Shown piece after piece: positions 1 to 6,649 of a stretch of DNA of 11,080 nucleotides. Location: assembly GCA_035642125.1 (NCBI GenBank), contig DASQSZ010000053.1, positions 1-11,080 of the forward strand, given 5' to 3'. Position 1 is the stretch's first letter; every line of letters begins with the position of its first letter. This DNA is from CALAED01 sp937891035. GTDB taxonomy: Bacteria > Actinomycetota > Actinomycetes > Streptosporangiales > Streptosporangiaceae. The notes below the pieces were generated by a model, which made no database searches, had not been told where the DNA came from, and saw nothing but the letters and a program-made list of their open reading frames with translations. The position numbers and the translations under genes are program-made.

Positions 1-22
1 CCCGCCGCGACAGGAGGCGCAC

Positions 23-874
23 ATGCCAGAGATGGACGCGACGCCGATCGAGCTCAACACCAAGGTCGCGCATCCAGCGCGAATGTACGACTACTGCCTC
101 GGCGGAAAAGATAACTTCGCCGTGGACCGGGAAGCCGTGCGAATCTTTGTCGAGCGGTTCCCCGAAGGGCTTGACTCAGCCCGAGAAAACCGGCTGTTCC
201 TCTACCGAGTAGTGCGATTCTTGTCCCGGGAAGCGGGCATCCGGCAGTTCTTGGACATGGGCAGTGGGCTGCCGACACAGGCGAACGTGCATCAGGTCGC
301 CCAGCGGTTCCAGCCGGATGCGCACGTGGTCTATGTCGACAACGACCCCATCGTCTTAGTGCACGGCCGGGCGCTGCTGGCCGAAGACGCCACCACGGTG
401 ATCCAGGCCGACATGACCGACCCGCAAGACATCCTGGCCCGCCCCGAAGTACGCGACCTTATCGACTTCGACCAGCCCGTCGCGGCGCTGTTCTTGTCGG
501 TGCCCCATTCCATCCCCGACGACCAGCAGGCACGCGACATGTTCGCCGCCATCGTGGACGCCCTGGTCCCAGGCAGCTTTCTCGCGGCATCCCAGTTCAT
601 CGGGGTACACGAGGAAGCGGCGCGAGCGCACACCCAGACGGCCAACGAACTGGGGTTGGTGTGGAAGACCCGCACCGTGGACGGATTCCAAGATCTCATC
701 GCTGGGCTGGGTCTGGAACCCGTGCCGCCCGGGCTTGTGGATGTCTGCGACTGGCGCCCAGATCCGCACCAGCCGCCCCTGCACCCCGTCGACGAGACGC
801 TTCAGCCGTACATCGGCTGGACCGCGGGCGACAAGCTGGTCAAGGAGTTCGGCGGCGTCCTCCACAAGCTCTAG
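23..874 (+). CDS. SAM-dependent methyltransferase, DUF574 / S-adenosyl methyltransferase family
   Basis: A 283-aa cytosolic protein of the actinobacterial DUF574 (PF04672) methyltransferase family, predicted to transfer a methyl group from SAM to an unknown acceptor. An AGGAGG Shine-Dalgarno at 12-17 sits 5 nt before the ATG and fixes the start. The family N-terminus is clear: NTKVAHPARMYDYCLGGKDN at about 12-31, the PxxARxYDYxLGGKdNF signature. The Rossmann SAM-binding loop DMGSGLPT (78-85) and the acidic strand-2 motif YVDNDPIV (104-111) follow, then ADMTDP (129-134) and a histidine in LFLSVPHSIPDD (about 157-168), where relatives usually read LHFVPD. The length is normal and the gene looks intact. 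Such genes occur in many copies per actinobacterial genome, often as lone genes, and their substrates are unknown. No partner is evident; a 182-nt gap separates it from the next gene. The family call is firm; the substrate cannot be inferred. Confidence 0.93.
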   Translation: MPEMDATPIELNTKVAHPARMYDYCLGGKDNFAVDREAVRIFVERFPEGLDSARENRLFLYRVVRFLSREAGIRQFLDMGSGLPTQANVHQVAQRFQPDAHVVYVDNDPIVLVHGRALLAEDATTVIQADMTDPQDILARPEVRDLIDFDQPVAALFLSVPHSIPDDQQARDMFAAIVDALVPGSFLAASQFIGVHEEAARAHTQTANELGLVWKTRTVDGFQDLIAGLGLEPVPPGLVDVCDWRPDPHQPPLHPVDETLQPYIGWTAGDKLVKEFGGVLHKL

Positions 875-1002
875 ACGTACCGGTGGCGTCGACCGCGGCG
901 AGGCTCATGTCCGGGGGGCCCGGATGCAGGCCGAGCAGCCGAGCAGCCGGCGGCTGGTGACGGACGGGCGAATCGTCGGTATGAGGGGGTTTTCAGCCAA
1001 AG

Positions 1003-1053
1003 TGCATTGTGCATGACTGGAGGTGGTCCCGATCAGTGACGACGAGCAGGTGA
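1003..1053 (+). promoter_or_regulatory. Leader region of the FAH/antiporter unit: TGCA-N3-TGCA site, strong SD and 5-codon leader ORF
   Basis: The 182-nt gap before the FAH gene holds several small signals. A short palindrome, TGCA TTG TGCA (1003-1013), could be a repressor site. A strong Shine-Dalgarno-like GGAGGTGG (1019-1026) is followed about 10 nt later by GTG at 1036, which opens a five-codon frame (V-T-T-S-R, stop TGA at 1051-1053). That frame ends 3 nt before the FAH ATG and is in the same reading frame. FAH also has its own weaker AGGTGAG at 1048-1054. The palindrome and leader are readings of sequence only; I see no convincing -35/-10 pair. Farther upstream, CCGGG-GGG-CCCGG (911-923) is a small hairpin that might end methyltransferase transcription. 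Confidence 0.3.
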
Positions 1054-1056
1054 GCC

Positions 1057-1923
1057 ATGCGATTCCTGTCCTTCCACACCGACGACGGCATCCACCTGGG
1101 GATCGAGGGGGAAGGAGAGGTGGTGGTCGACCTGACCGCCGCGGCCGGGGACGGTGTTCCCGGATCCGTCGCCGAGCTCCTCGCCGGTGGCCCCGACGCG
1201 CTCGCGCGGGTCCGCGCGTTTCTCGAGACCGGCCCGCCGGCGCGGCCACTCGACGACCACGACCTCGCGCCGTGCGTGCCCGACCCTCCCAAGATCATTT
1301 GCGTGGGCCTCAACTACCGGCGGCACGCGGCGGAGGCCGGCAACCCGGTCCCCGATCATCCGATCTACTTCGCCAAGTACCGCAACAGCCTCGCCGGCCA
1401 TCGGCAGCACGTCGCCATCCCGGCGGCGACGTCGCGGGTCGACTATGAGGTCGAACTCGTCGCGGTGATGGGTCGCCCGACGCGGAACGTCACCGCCGCG
1501 CAGGCCCTCGACCACGTCTTCGGGTACGCGACGGGCAACGATCTGTCCGCCCGCGAGCTGCAAACCCGGTCCAGCCAGTGGACGTACGGGAAGGCCATCG
1601 ACGGGTTCGCCCCGCTCGGCCCTTACCTGGTGACCGCCGACGAGGTGCCGGACCCGCAGGACCTGGACCTCATGACCTGGGTCAACGGGGAGCCGCGCCA
1701 AAAGTCGAACACCCGGGACATGATCTTTTCGGTCGCCACGCTCGTCGCCGACCTCTCCCAGATCATGACGCTCGAGCCGGGAGACCTCATCTTCACCGGG
1801 ACGCCGGAGGGCGTCATCCTCGGCATGGCCGAGAAGGTGTGGATGAAGCCAGGCGACGAGGTCGTCTGCGAGGTCGGCGGCCTCGGCCGGCTCTCGACGA
1901 CGCTCGTGCGCGAGAGGCGCTGA
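1057..1923 (+). CDS. Fumarylacetoacetate hydrolase (FAH) family protein
   Basis: A 288-aa soluble enzyme of the FAH superfamily (C-C bond hydrolases, acylpyruvases, isomerases/decarboxylases of 2-oxo acids such as HpcE/YcgM types). Residues 1-70 form the variable N-terminal domain. The catalytic fold starts at about 78 with KIICVGLNYRRHAAE. Divalent-metal ligands are visible: E131 and E133 in VDYEVELV, and D162 in GNDLSARELQ. Further conserved blocks are GKAIDGFAPLGP (178-189), VNGEPRQKSNT (209-219), LEPGDLIFTGTPEGV (239-253) and a C-terminal PGDEVVCEVGGLG. The ATG at 1057 has AGGTGAG a few nt upstream, and a TGA in the same frame at 1051-1053 rules out a longer start. The antiporter gene follows after 5 nt, so the two are probably co-transcribed. 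Catalytic residues are intact. The exact substrate (fumarylpyruvate, acylpyruvate, oxaloacetate or a catechol meta-cleavage product) cannot be read from sequence. Confidence 0.95.
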   Translation: MRFLSFHTDDGIHLGIEGEGEVVVDLTAAAGDGVPGSVAELLAGGPDALARVRAFLETGPPARPLDDHDLAPCVPDPPKIICVGLNYRRHAAEAGNPVPDHPIYFAKYRNSLAGHRQHVAIPAATSRVDYEVELVAVMGRPTRNVTAAQALDHVFGYATGNDLSARELQTRSSQWTYGKAIDGFAPLGPYLVTADEVPDPQDLDLMTWVNGEPRQKSNTRDMIFSVATLVADLSQIMTLEPGDLIFTGTPEGVILGMAEKVWMKPGDEVVCEVGGLGRLSTTLVRERR

Positions 1924-1928
1924 TCGGC

Positions 1929-3506
1929 GTGGAGCCCTCGATCCTGTCCCTGCTCCCGCCGCTGGTCACGATCGGGCTGGCCATCGCCACCAAGCGGATC
2001 ATCATGTCGCTCCTGGTCGGCATCATCCTCGGCTCGGTGATGGCCGCCGACTGGAGCGTCACCGGTGCCGCCGAGCTGATCTTCGATGTGGTGAGCGGCC
2101 TCGTCATCGCCGACGGGGAGATCGCCGAAGAGATGTACATCTCGGCCTTCGTCTTCATGCTCGGCGTGCTCACGACGTTCATCTACATCGCCGGTGGGAC
2201 GGGAGCGTTCGCGGAGTGGGTGACGCGACGGGTGCGTACCCGCGTCCAGGCTCAGCTGGTGCCCATCGTGGTGGGCATCGTGATCTTCTTCGACGACGCC
2301 TTCTCCAGCCTCGTCGGCGGCAACGTCAGCCGCTCGGTCACCGACCAGCGTCGGATCTCGCGGGCCAAGCTCTCCTACCTGGTCGACTCCACCGCCGCTC
2401 CGGTCATCATCTTGGTCCCCATCTCCGGCTGGGCGGCGTTCATCGCGGTGACGATGACCGACATCTTCGAGGACAACGACATCACCTCGCTGTCCGGCTA
2501 CGAGGCGTACCTGCAAAGCGTCCCCGCGAACTTCTACGCGATCACCGCGCTGCTGTTCACGTTCGCGGTGGCGCTGCTCGGCCTGGACTTCGGCCCGATG
2601 CGCAGGCACGAGCAGCGCGCCGAGGCCGAAGGCGTCCTCTGGGACGAGACCCGGGGCAAGGTCCCCGGCGAGATCAGTCGCGCGCTCCCGCAGCGCGCCG
2701 ACGGCCGGCCGCTCGACCTGTTGGCACCGGTCATCACCCTGGTCGTCGTCACCATCGTGATCGCGGTGTGGATGGGCGTCGCCGCGACCGAGGGGGCGGT
2801 CACGGTCAGGCAGGTGCTCGCCAACACCGACGTGATCCTGGCGCTCTTCTATGCCGGGATCATCGCGTGCGCCGTCGCGGCGGTGCGGCTCCTCGCCAAG
2901 CGCACGCAAGTACGGCAGATCGGACGCGCGGCCGTGGTAGGGGCGGGATCGATGTGGACCGCCGTGGTGGTCGTCTTCCTGGCCTGGGTGACGGCCGAGA
3001 TCATCTCCGAGCTCGGGATCGGTGAGTACGTCGCGAGCTATATCACCGGCGACCTCGCCTTCTCGCTGCTTCCGGCGATCCTGTTCGTCCTGGCGTGCTT
3101 CATCGCGTTCTCGATGGGCAGCACCTTCGGGACCTTCGGCCTGATCCTGCCGATCGCCGCCGAGATCGTGGTGAGCATCGACATCTCCATGCTGATCCCG
3201 GCCTTCGGCGCTGTGCTGGCCGGGGCGATCTTCGGCGATCACACCTCGCCGCTGTCCGACACGACGATCCTTTCGTCGATCGGCTCCGGCATCCAGGTGA
3301 TCGAGCACGTCACCACGCAGCTGCCGTACGCGTTCGTCTGCGCGGGAGCGTCCCTGGCCGGCTTCGTCGTCCTCGGCCTCACCAAGAACACGGCCGTCGG
3401 CCTGTTGACCGCGCTCGCCGCGCTCGCGGTGGCGATCGTGTTCCTCCGAGCGAGATCGCACGGGCTGCGTGAGCAGGAGCCCGCGGCCAGGCAGGTGAGC
3501 AGTTAG
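1929..3506 (+). CDS. NhaC-family Na+/H+ (or organic acid) antiporter
   Basis: An inner-membrane antiporter of about 525 aa, consistent with NhaC-family length, with roughly 11-12 hydrophobic segments. The frame is open far upstream inside the FAH gene, but that part encodes arginine-rich non-protein. The first sensible start is GTG at 1929, 5 nt after the FAH stop, with GAGAGG (1912-1917) as a somewhat distant ribosome site. The first membrane helix begins almost at once. Family signatures are strong: FFDDAFSSLVGGNVSR (from residue 120), with acidic residues D122/D123 in the membrane path, followed by a VDSTAAPV block, and GDHTSPLSDTT (436-446) followed by SSIGSGIQVIEHVTTQLPYA. The family exchanges Na+ for H+, but members such as MleN exchange malate and lactate. 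The link to an FAH enzyme makes an organic-acid substrate plausible (inference). The C-terminus is a short charged tail. Confidence 0.93.
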   Translation: MEPSILSLLPPLVTIGLAIATKRIIMSLLVGIILGSVMAADWSVTGAAELIFDVVSGLVIADGEIAEEMYISAFVFMLGVLTTFIYIAGGTGAFAEWVTRRVRTRVQAQLVPIVVGIVIFFDDAFSSLVGGNVSRSVTDQRRISRAKLSYLVDSTAAPVIILVPISGWAAFIAVTMTDIFEDNDITSLSGYEAYLQSVPANFYAITALLFTFAVALLGLDFGPMRRHEQRAEAEGVLWDETRGKVPGEISRALPQRADGRPLDLLAPVITLVVVTIVIAVWMGVAATEGAVTVRQVLANTDVILALFYAGIIACAVAAVRLLAKRTQVRQIGRAAVVGAGSMWTAVVVVFLAWVTAEIISELGIGEYVASYITGDLAFSLLPAILFVLACFIAFSMGSTFGTFGLILPIAAEIVVSIDISMLIPAFGAVLAGAIFGDHTSPLSDTTILSSIGSGIQVIEHVTTQLPYAFVCAGASLAGFVVLGLTKNTAVGLLTALAALAVAIVFLRARSHGLREQEPAARQVSS

Positions 3507-3526
3507 GCCCGAGCGGCAGCGTGGCA

Positions 3527-3550
3527 GCGTGTCTTTGGGCGTGTCTTTGG
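3527..3550. repeat. 12-bp tandem direct repeat (two copies)
   Basis: GCGTGTCTTTGG occurs twice back to back (3527-3538 and 3539-3550), just after the antiporter stop in the gap between convergent genes. It looks like a slippage duplication; no function is evident. Confidence 0.8.
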
Positions 3551-3582
3551 TCGCGCGACGATCAACGACGTACGGACGGCCG

Positions 3583-3608
3583 GCCGCCGCCGGCGGCGGC
3601 GGCGGCGG
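3583..3608. terminator. GC palindrome and (CGG)6 run, likely bidirectional terminator
   Basis: An 18-bp perfect palindrome of GCC/GGC triplets (3583-3600) merges into a run of six CGG triplets (3591-3608). It lies in the 107-nt gap between the converging antiporter (stop 3506) and ACT-domain gene (stop 3614). With no U-tract, it is the sort of GC-only hairpin often found between convergent actinobacterial genes. Its terminator role is inferred from position and folding potential only. Confidence 0.5.
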
Positions 3609-3613
3609 GAACG

Positions 3614-4015
3614 CTAGGGGACGGCGGGCCGGCCGTTCCCGTCGACCTCGCGTCCGTCGACCTCGTGGCCGGCGGCCTTGAGTGCGGTCACGGCGTCCGC
3701 CAGCAGGCGCTCCGGCACCAGCACCAAGTCTGCGTGGTACGTCGACGCCGCGAACACCGGGATCTCGGCCTCGGCGAGCGGACCGACGATCGTCGCCAGC
3801 GTGCCGGTCTTCGGCGGCCGCCGCGCGGTCTCGTGACCGTAGAAGCCGAACCAGCGGTCACTGTCGACATAGTGCGGTGCCTCTCTGATCACCGTCAGGC
3901 CCTCGGGCGCCCGCACGAGGGCGATCCACTCATCGTCCTCGGGGAGCGTGGCGTGGGGCAGGTGCTCGACCAGGAACGGGGTTGGAACGACGGCCAGGCG
4001 CTGCGGGACGGACAT
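3614..4015 (-). CDS. ACT-domain (CASTOR/ACT_7-type) protein
   Basis: A small cytosolic protein of 133 aa with the layout of stand-alone CASTOR-like ACT proteins, which are thought to bind amino acids or other small ligands. The N-terminal half has EWIALVRAPEGLTVIREA. The C-terminal half carries the ACT core TGTLATIVGPLAEAEIPVFA followed by ASTYHADLVLVPERLLADAV and ends in an AAGHEV block, close to the pattern I recall for this family (PLAEAGISVFAISTYDTDY..V). ATG at 4015 is chosen; TTG at 4024 is also open, but a stop at 4034-4036 limits further extension. There is no good Shine-Dalgarno. The gene starts 18 nt after the stop of the broken gene upstream, so the two probably share a transcript. 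Ligand and regulated target are unknown. Confidence 0.8.
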   Translation of the reverse strand: MSVPQRLAVVPTPFLVEHLPHATLPEDDEWIALVRAPEGLTVIREAPHYVDSDRWFGFYGHETARRPPKTGTLATIVGPLAEAEIPVFAASTYHADLVLVPERLLADAVTALKAAGHEVDGREVDGNGRPAVP

Positions 4016-4033
4016 GCCCGCCAAGCTAGCGGG

Positions 4034-4605
4034 TCACGGGAGGCGTCGCTCGTGCTCGGGGCAGACCCAGAGGATGTCGCCGGTCGCGGTGACGACCTTT
4101 CGCAGATCACCGAAGGCGCGGATGTCGTCCTGGGCCAGGAGAAGGGTGCGCAGGGCGCGCAGTCCGGCGCCCTCCTCGGCCCGGACGCGCTCCGCGTCGC
4201 CGTCCATCGTGAGCTGCTCCGGAAGTTGTTCGGCGACCGCCTTGAGGAGCTCAAGCTGCTGTTCGACGCGCTTGAGATCGTCGTTGGCCAGGGCGCCGGG
4301 GAGCGCGGCGGCGACGGGGACCACCACGCGCAGCAGCCGGCTCACCCGCAGGGCGTAGGGCGCCACCTTCCCAGCCATTCTCGCGTTTCGTGGAAGGTGT
4401 AGGTGGCCGGGTCCCATGAGTGCTCCCCGCCGGGGAACTCACACCACAACGTGAGGGAGTATTTGGTCCTGAGCACCCGCGCGGCGCGCTTGCCCGAGGC
4501 GACCTCCCGGAGGGTGAAAAGGCGCGGGCAGTCGGTCACGTCGGCGGCCAGGACCTTGAGGATGGCCTGGTCCCGACCATCGAGCTTCGCGAAGCCATCC
4601 GTCAT
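4034..4605 (-). pseudogene. Split (frameshifted) actinobacterial protein of unknown function
   Basis: Two overlapping frames together give what looks like one protein. The 5' part starts at ATG 4605 and reads DCPRLFTL (25-32), LTLWCE (51-56) and HETREWL before running out of frame to a stop at 4342. The 3' part, in the -1 frame, continues KVAPYALRVSRLLRVVVPV, a helix with LKRVEQQLELLKAVAEQL, and ends DILWVCPEHERRLP at 4034. Joined at about 4370 by restoring one base in a GGG run (4370-4372), they give about 190 aa. From memory, actinobacterial proteins of this kind read continuously from (D/E)WLxxVAPYxxxVxxxLRxxVPV. That match is why I call a one-base deletion rather than two genes. An alternative is that ATG 4376-4378 starts a second, translationally coupled protein, but it has no convincing ribosome site. 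The function is not known to me. Confidence 0.65.
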
Positions 4606-4793
4606 CAAACCGTTTCAGGTCCTCGAGCCGCCGCTCCGTCGGACTCGGCGTCGCGGTGACGAGCCGGTGGGCGAGCCGGGGACGCGGCCGCCCATTGGAC
4701 CGTCATCGCGTCATCGCGCGCTCGCGCCTCCCGTGCCTCTTGTGCCGCGCCGCGAAATGGACTAATCATTGTGGCAAACTCCATGGAGGCAAG

Positions 4794-6140
4794 ATGGCGG
4801 ATACCTCTCGAGTCTCCGGATCCCCCACCACTCCCGACAAAAGACCCATGGTCAGGGCGGTCGTCGCGTCCGCCGTCGGGACCTCGATCGAGTGGTACGA
4901 CTTCTTCCTGTACGGGTTCGCGGCCACGACGATCTTCGCCGACCTCTACTTCCCCGGCAATGACCCGTCCACGGGACTGCTGCTTTCCCTGGGCACGTAC
5001 TTCGGCGGCTTCGCCGCCCGGCCCATCGGCGCGGCGATCTTCGGTCACTACGGCGACCGCATCGGCCGCAAGGCGACGCTCATCATCACGTTGCTGTGCA
5101 TGGGCGTGGCGACGACGGCGGTCGGGCTGGTCCCCACGTACGACCAGATCGGGATCTGGGGCGGGATCATCCTTACCGTACTCCGCCTGATGCAGGGCAT
5201 CGCGGTCGGCGGCGAGTGGGGCGGGTCGGTGCTGCTGTCCACCGAGTGGGGTAAGCGGGTCGGCGGGTATCGCGGCCTGCTCGGCAGCTGGCCGCAATTC
5301 GGCGTGCCGGTCGGATTGGTGCTCGGGTACACGGCGCTGAAGGTGTGCCAGCCGATCGACCCGTACTGGGGCTGGCGCATCCCGTTCCTGCTCAGCATCG
5401 TGCTGGTCGGAGTGGGTCTCTACATCCGGCTCGGGATCCTGGAGACGCCGGTCTTCTCCGCCGTGCTCAGGGACAACCGGGTGGAGCGGATCCCCGTCCT
5501 CGAAGTCATCACCCGGAACTGGCGAGAGATCATCCTCAGCGCGCTGCTGCGTACCGGGCAGCAGGCGCCGTTCTACATCTTCACAGTCTTCGTGCTCAGC
5601 TACGCGACCGACACGTTGGGCTTCGAGTCCGACCAGGTCTACACGTTCGTCATCATCGGCGCGCTGGTCTCGATGGTCACCGTGCCGTTCTGGGGCTATA
5701 TGTCCGACCGGGTGGGCCGCAAGCGGATCTACGTGGCCGGCGCGGTGGCCATGCTGCTGTGGTCCTATCCTTACTTCGCGCTGCTTGACACCCGCTCCAC
5801 CGGGCTCGTCATGCTGGCCATCGTGCTGGCATGGCCCATCCATGACATGCAGTACGGCCCGCAGGCCACGTTCATCGCCGAGAGCTTCACCGGCCGGCTG
5901 CGCTACAGCGGGGCGTCGCTCGGGTACCAGCTGGCCTCCCTCACCGCGGGCGGCCCCGCGCCGCTCATCGCTGTGTGGCTGCTGGACACGTACGAGAGCT
6001 CAGCGATGATCGCCGCGTACATGGCGCTGTGCGCGCTGGTCAGCATCGTCGCGGCGCTGCTGCTCAAGGAGCGGTCACACCAGGACTACGGCTCCGAGTA
6101 CGACGAACAGGAGGTACCCGCCCAGAAGGCGCCCGCCTGA
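4794..6140 (+). CDS. MFS transporter, metabolite:H+ symporter (MHS) type
   Basis: A 448-aa, 12-helix inner-membrane symporter of the MHS branch of the major facilitator superfamily (relatives ShiA, KgtP, ProP), importing a polar metabolite with protons. ATG 4794 is chosen because GGAGG (4785-4789) lies 4 nt upstream and the family motif SIEWYDFFLYG (31-41) falls at the expected distance. The longer open frame upstream encodes an Arg/Cys-rich stretch unlike a real N-terminus. Motif A is present twice, as GHYGDRIGRK (84-93) and GYMSDRVGRK (301-310), and RLMQGIAVGGEWGGS (131-145) is the classic MHS loop. The conserved RxGQQAPFY block is in helix 7. It is probably monocistronic: a divergent gap of 188 nt lies upstream and a hairpin follows. 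The substrate (shikimate, 2-oxoglutarate, proline/betaine or other) is not resolvable. Confidence 0.95.
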   Translation: MADTSRVSGSPTTPDKRPMVRAVVASAVGTSIEWYDFFLYGFAATTIFADLYFPGNDPSTGLLLSLGTYFGGFAARPIGAAIFGHYGDRIGRKATLIITLLCMGVATTAVGLVPTYDQIGIWGGIILTVLRLMQGIAVGGEWGGSVLLSTEWGKRVGGYRGLLGSWPQFGVPVGLVLGYTALKVCQPIDPYWGWRIPFLLSIVLVGVGLYIRLGILETPVFSAVLRDNRVERIPVLEVITRNWREIILSALLRTGQQAPFYIFTVFVLSYATDTLGFESDQVYTFVIIGALVSMVTVPFWGYMSDRVGRKRIYVAGAVAMLLWSYPYFALLDTRSTGLVMLAIVLAWPIHDMQYGPQATFIAESFTGRLRYSGASLGYQLASLTAGGPAPLIAVWLLDTYESSAMIAAYMALCALVSIVAALLLKERSHQDYGSEYDEQEVPAQKAPA

Positions 6141-6169
6141 GCGAGGCGCCCGCCTGATATCGGCGGGCG
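6127..6169 (+). terminator. GC hairpin terminator after the MFS gene, with duplicated left arm
   Basis: CGCCCGCC (6147-6154) and GGCGGGCG (6162-6169) form a perfect 8-bp stem with a 7-nt TGATATC loop starting 7 nt after the MFS stop. There is no U-tract. A 14-bp sequence, AGGCGCCCGCCTGA, occurs twice (6127-6140 and 6144-6157). The first copy contains the stop codon and could pair with the same right arm. It probably insulates arsRC from MFS transcription. Confidence 0.7.
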
Positions 6170-6200
6170 TGACGAGCGGCGAGGCCCCGCGGCGCACGAA

Positions 6201-6245
6201 GTGGACTTGGGCTTAGGGGTCTGTCAAATTAGAGATATGTCGAAT
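6201..6245 (+). promoter_or_regulatory. Candidate leaderless arsR promoter with ArsR operator over the start codon
   Basis: An 18-bp imperfect palindrome, ATTAGAGATATGTCGAAT (6228-6245), has 7 of 9 base pairs matched (ATTnGAnAT / ATnTCnAAT). It is centred between 6236 and 6237, on the arsR ATG. Upstream, GTGGAC (6201-6206) and TCAAAT (6224-6229), 17 nt apart, could be -35 and -10. That would put the transcript start at or next to the ATG, consistent with the lack of a Shine-Dalgarno. ArsR/SmtB repressors bind such AT-centred inverted repeats at their own promoters. Operator and promoter are inferred, not proven. Confidence 0.45.
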
Positions 6246-6647
6246 CAGGTTTTGCCGCTCTCGCCGCTTCGGGAGACCCGGCCGCCGCAGGACGGCTCCT
6301 CGCCGCAGGACTGCTGCGCGCGGCCGGTCGCCGAGCCGATGGGGGCGGCCGAGGCCGCCCGGCTCGCCCGGAAGTTCAAAGCGCTCTCCGACCCGGTCAG
6401 GCTGCGGCTGCTGTCCCTGATCGGTGCGCACGCCGGCGGCCGCGAAGCCGGGGTCGGCGTGTGCGTGTGCGACCTGACCGGCGCCTTCGACGTCACCGCC
6501 CCGACGATCTCCCACCACCTCAAGGTGCTGCGCGAGGCCGGTCTGATCGCCTCACAGCGGCGCGGCACGTGGGTGTACTACTGGCTGCTGCCTGCCGGGC
6601 TGCGGGAGCTGGCGACCGTCCTGCTGTCCGACCAGGTCACCGGCTAG
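6237..6647 (+). CDS. arsR: ArsR-family arsenic-responsive transcriptional repressor
   Basis: A 136-aa winged-helix repressor of the ArsR/SmtB family, expected to bind DNA as a dimer and release it on As(III)/Sb(III) binding. ALSDPVRLRLLSLI (49-62) opens the wHTH domain. VCVCDLTG (75-82) carries the helix-3 cysteine pair C76/C78 typical of arsenic sensors, TAPTISHHLKVLREAGLI is the recognition helix region, and RRGTWVYYWL is the wing. There is also an N-terminal C26-C27 pair. Corynebacterium ArsR uses an adjacent N-terminal Cys pair plus one Cys of the core, so a similar site is plausible here. ATG 6237 is preferred; the in-frame GTG at 6201 would read through the predicted promoter. The arsC ATG starts 2 nt after the stop, indicating an operon. 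Confidence 0.93.
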   Translation: MSNQVLPLSPLRETRPPQDGSSPQDCCARPVAEPMGAAEAARLARKFKALSDPVRLRLLSLIGAHAGGREAGVGVCVCDLTGAFDVTAPTISHHLKVLREAGLIASQRRGTWVYYWLLPAGLRELATVLLSDQVTG

Positions 6648-6649
6648 CG

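Noticed and set aside
1623..3461. A 612-codon open frame on the minus strand opposite the antiporter
   Set aside because: Its translation is Arg/Asp/His/Gln-rich with no domain logic; it is the antisense shadow of a GC-rich gene whose plus-strand product has clear NhaC motifs.
4366..4378. Programmed -1 frameshift site in the split gene
   Set aside because: The sequence CTGGGAAGG lacks an X-XXY-YYZ heptamer, and I see no strong downstream structure, so a deletion is the simpler reading.
4757..4784. ATGGA...TCCAT inverted repeat before the MFS gene as an operator
   Set aside because: Only 5 bp per arm with an 18-nt spacer; expected by chance in a window this size.
4605..5843. A 412-codon minus-strand open frame opposite the MFS gene
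   Set aside because: Highly charged, repetitive composition typical of antisense frames in GC-rich DNA; the plus strand encodes an unmistakable MHS transporter.
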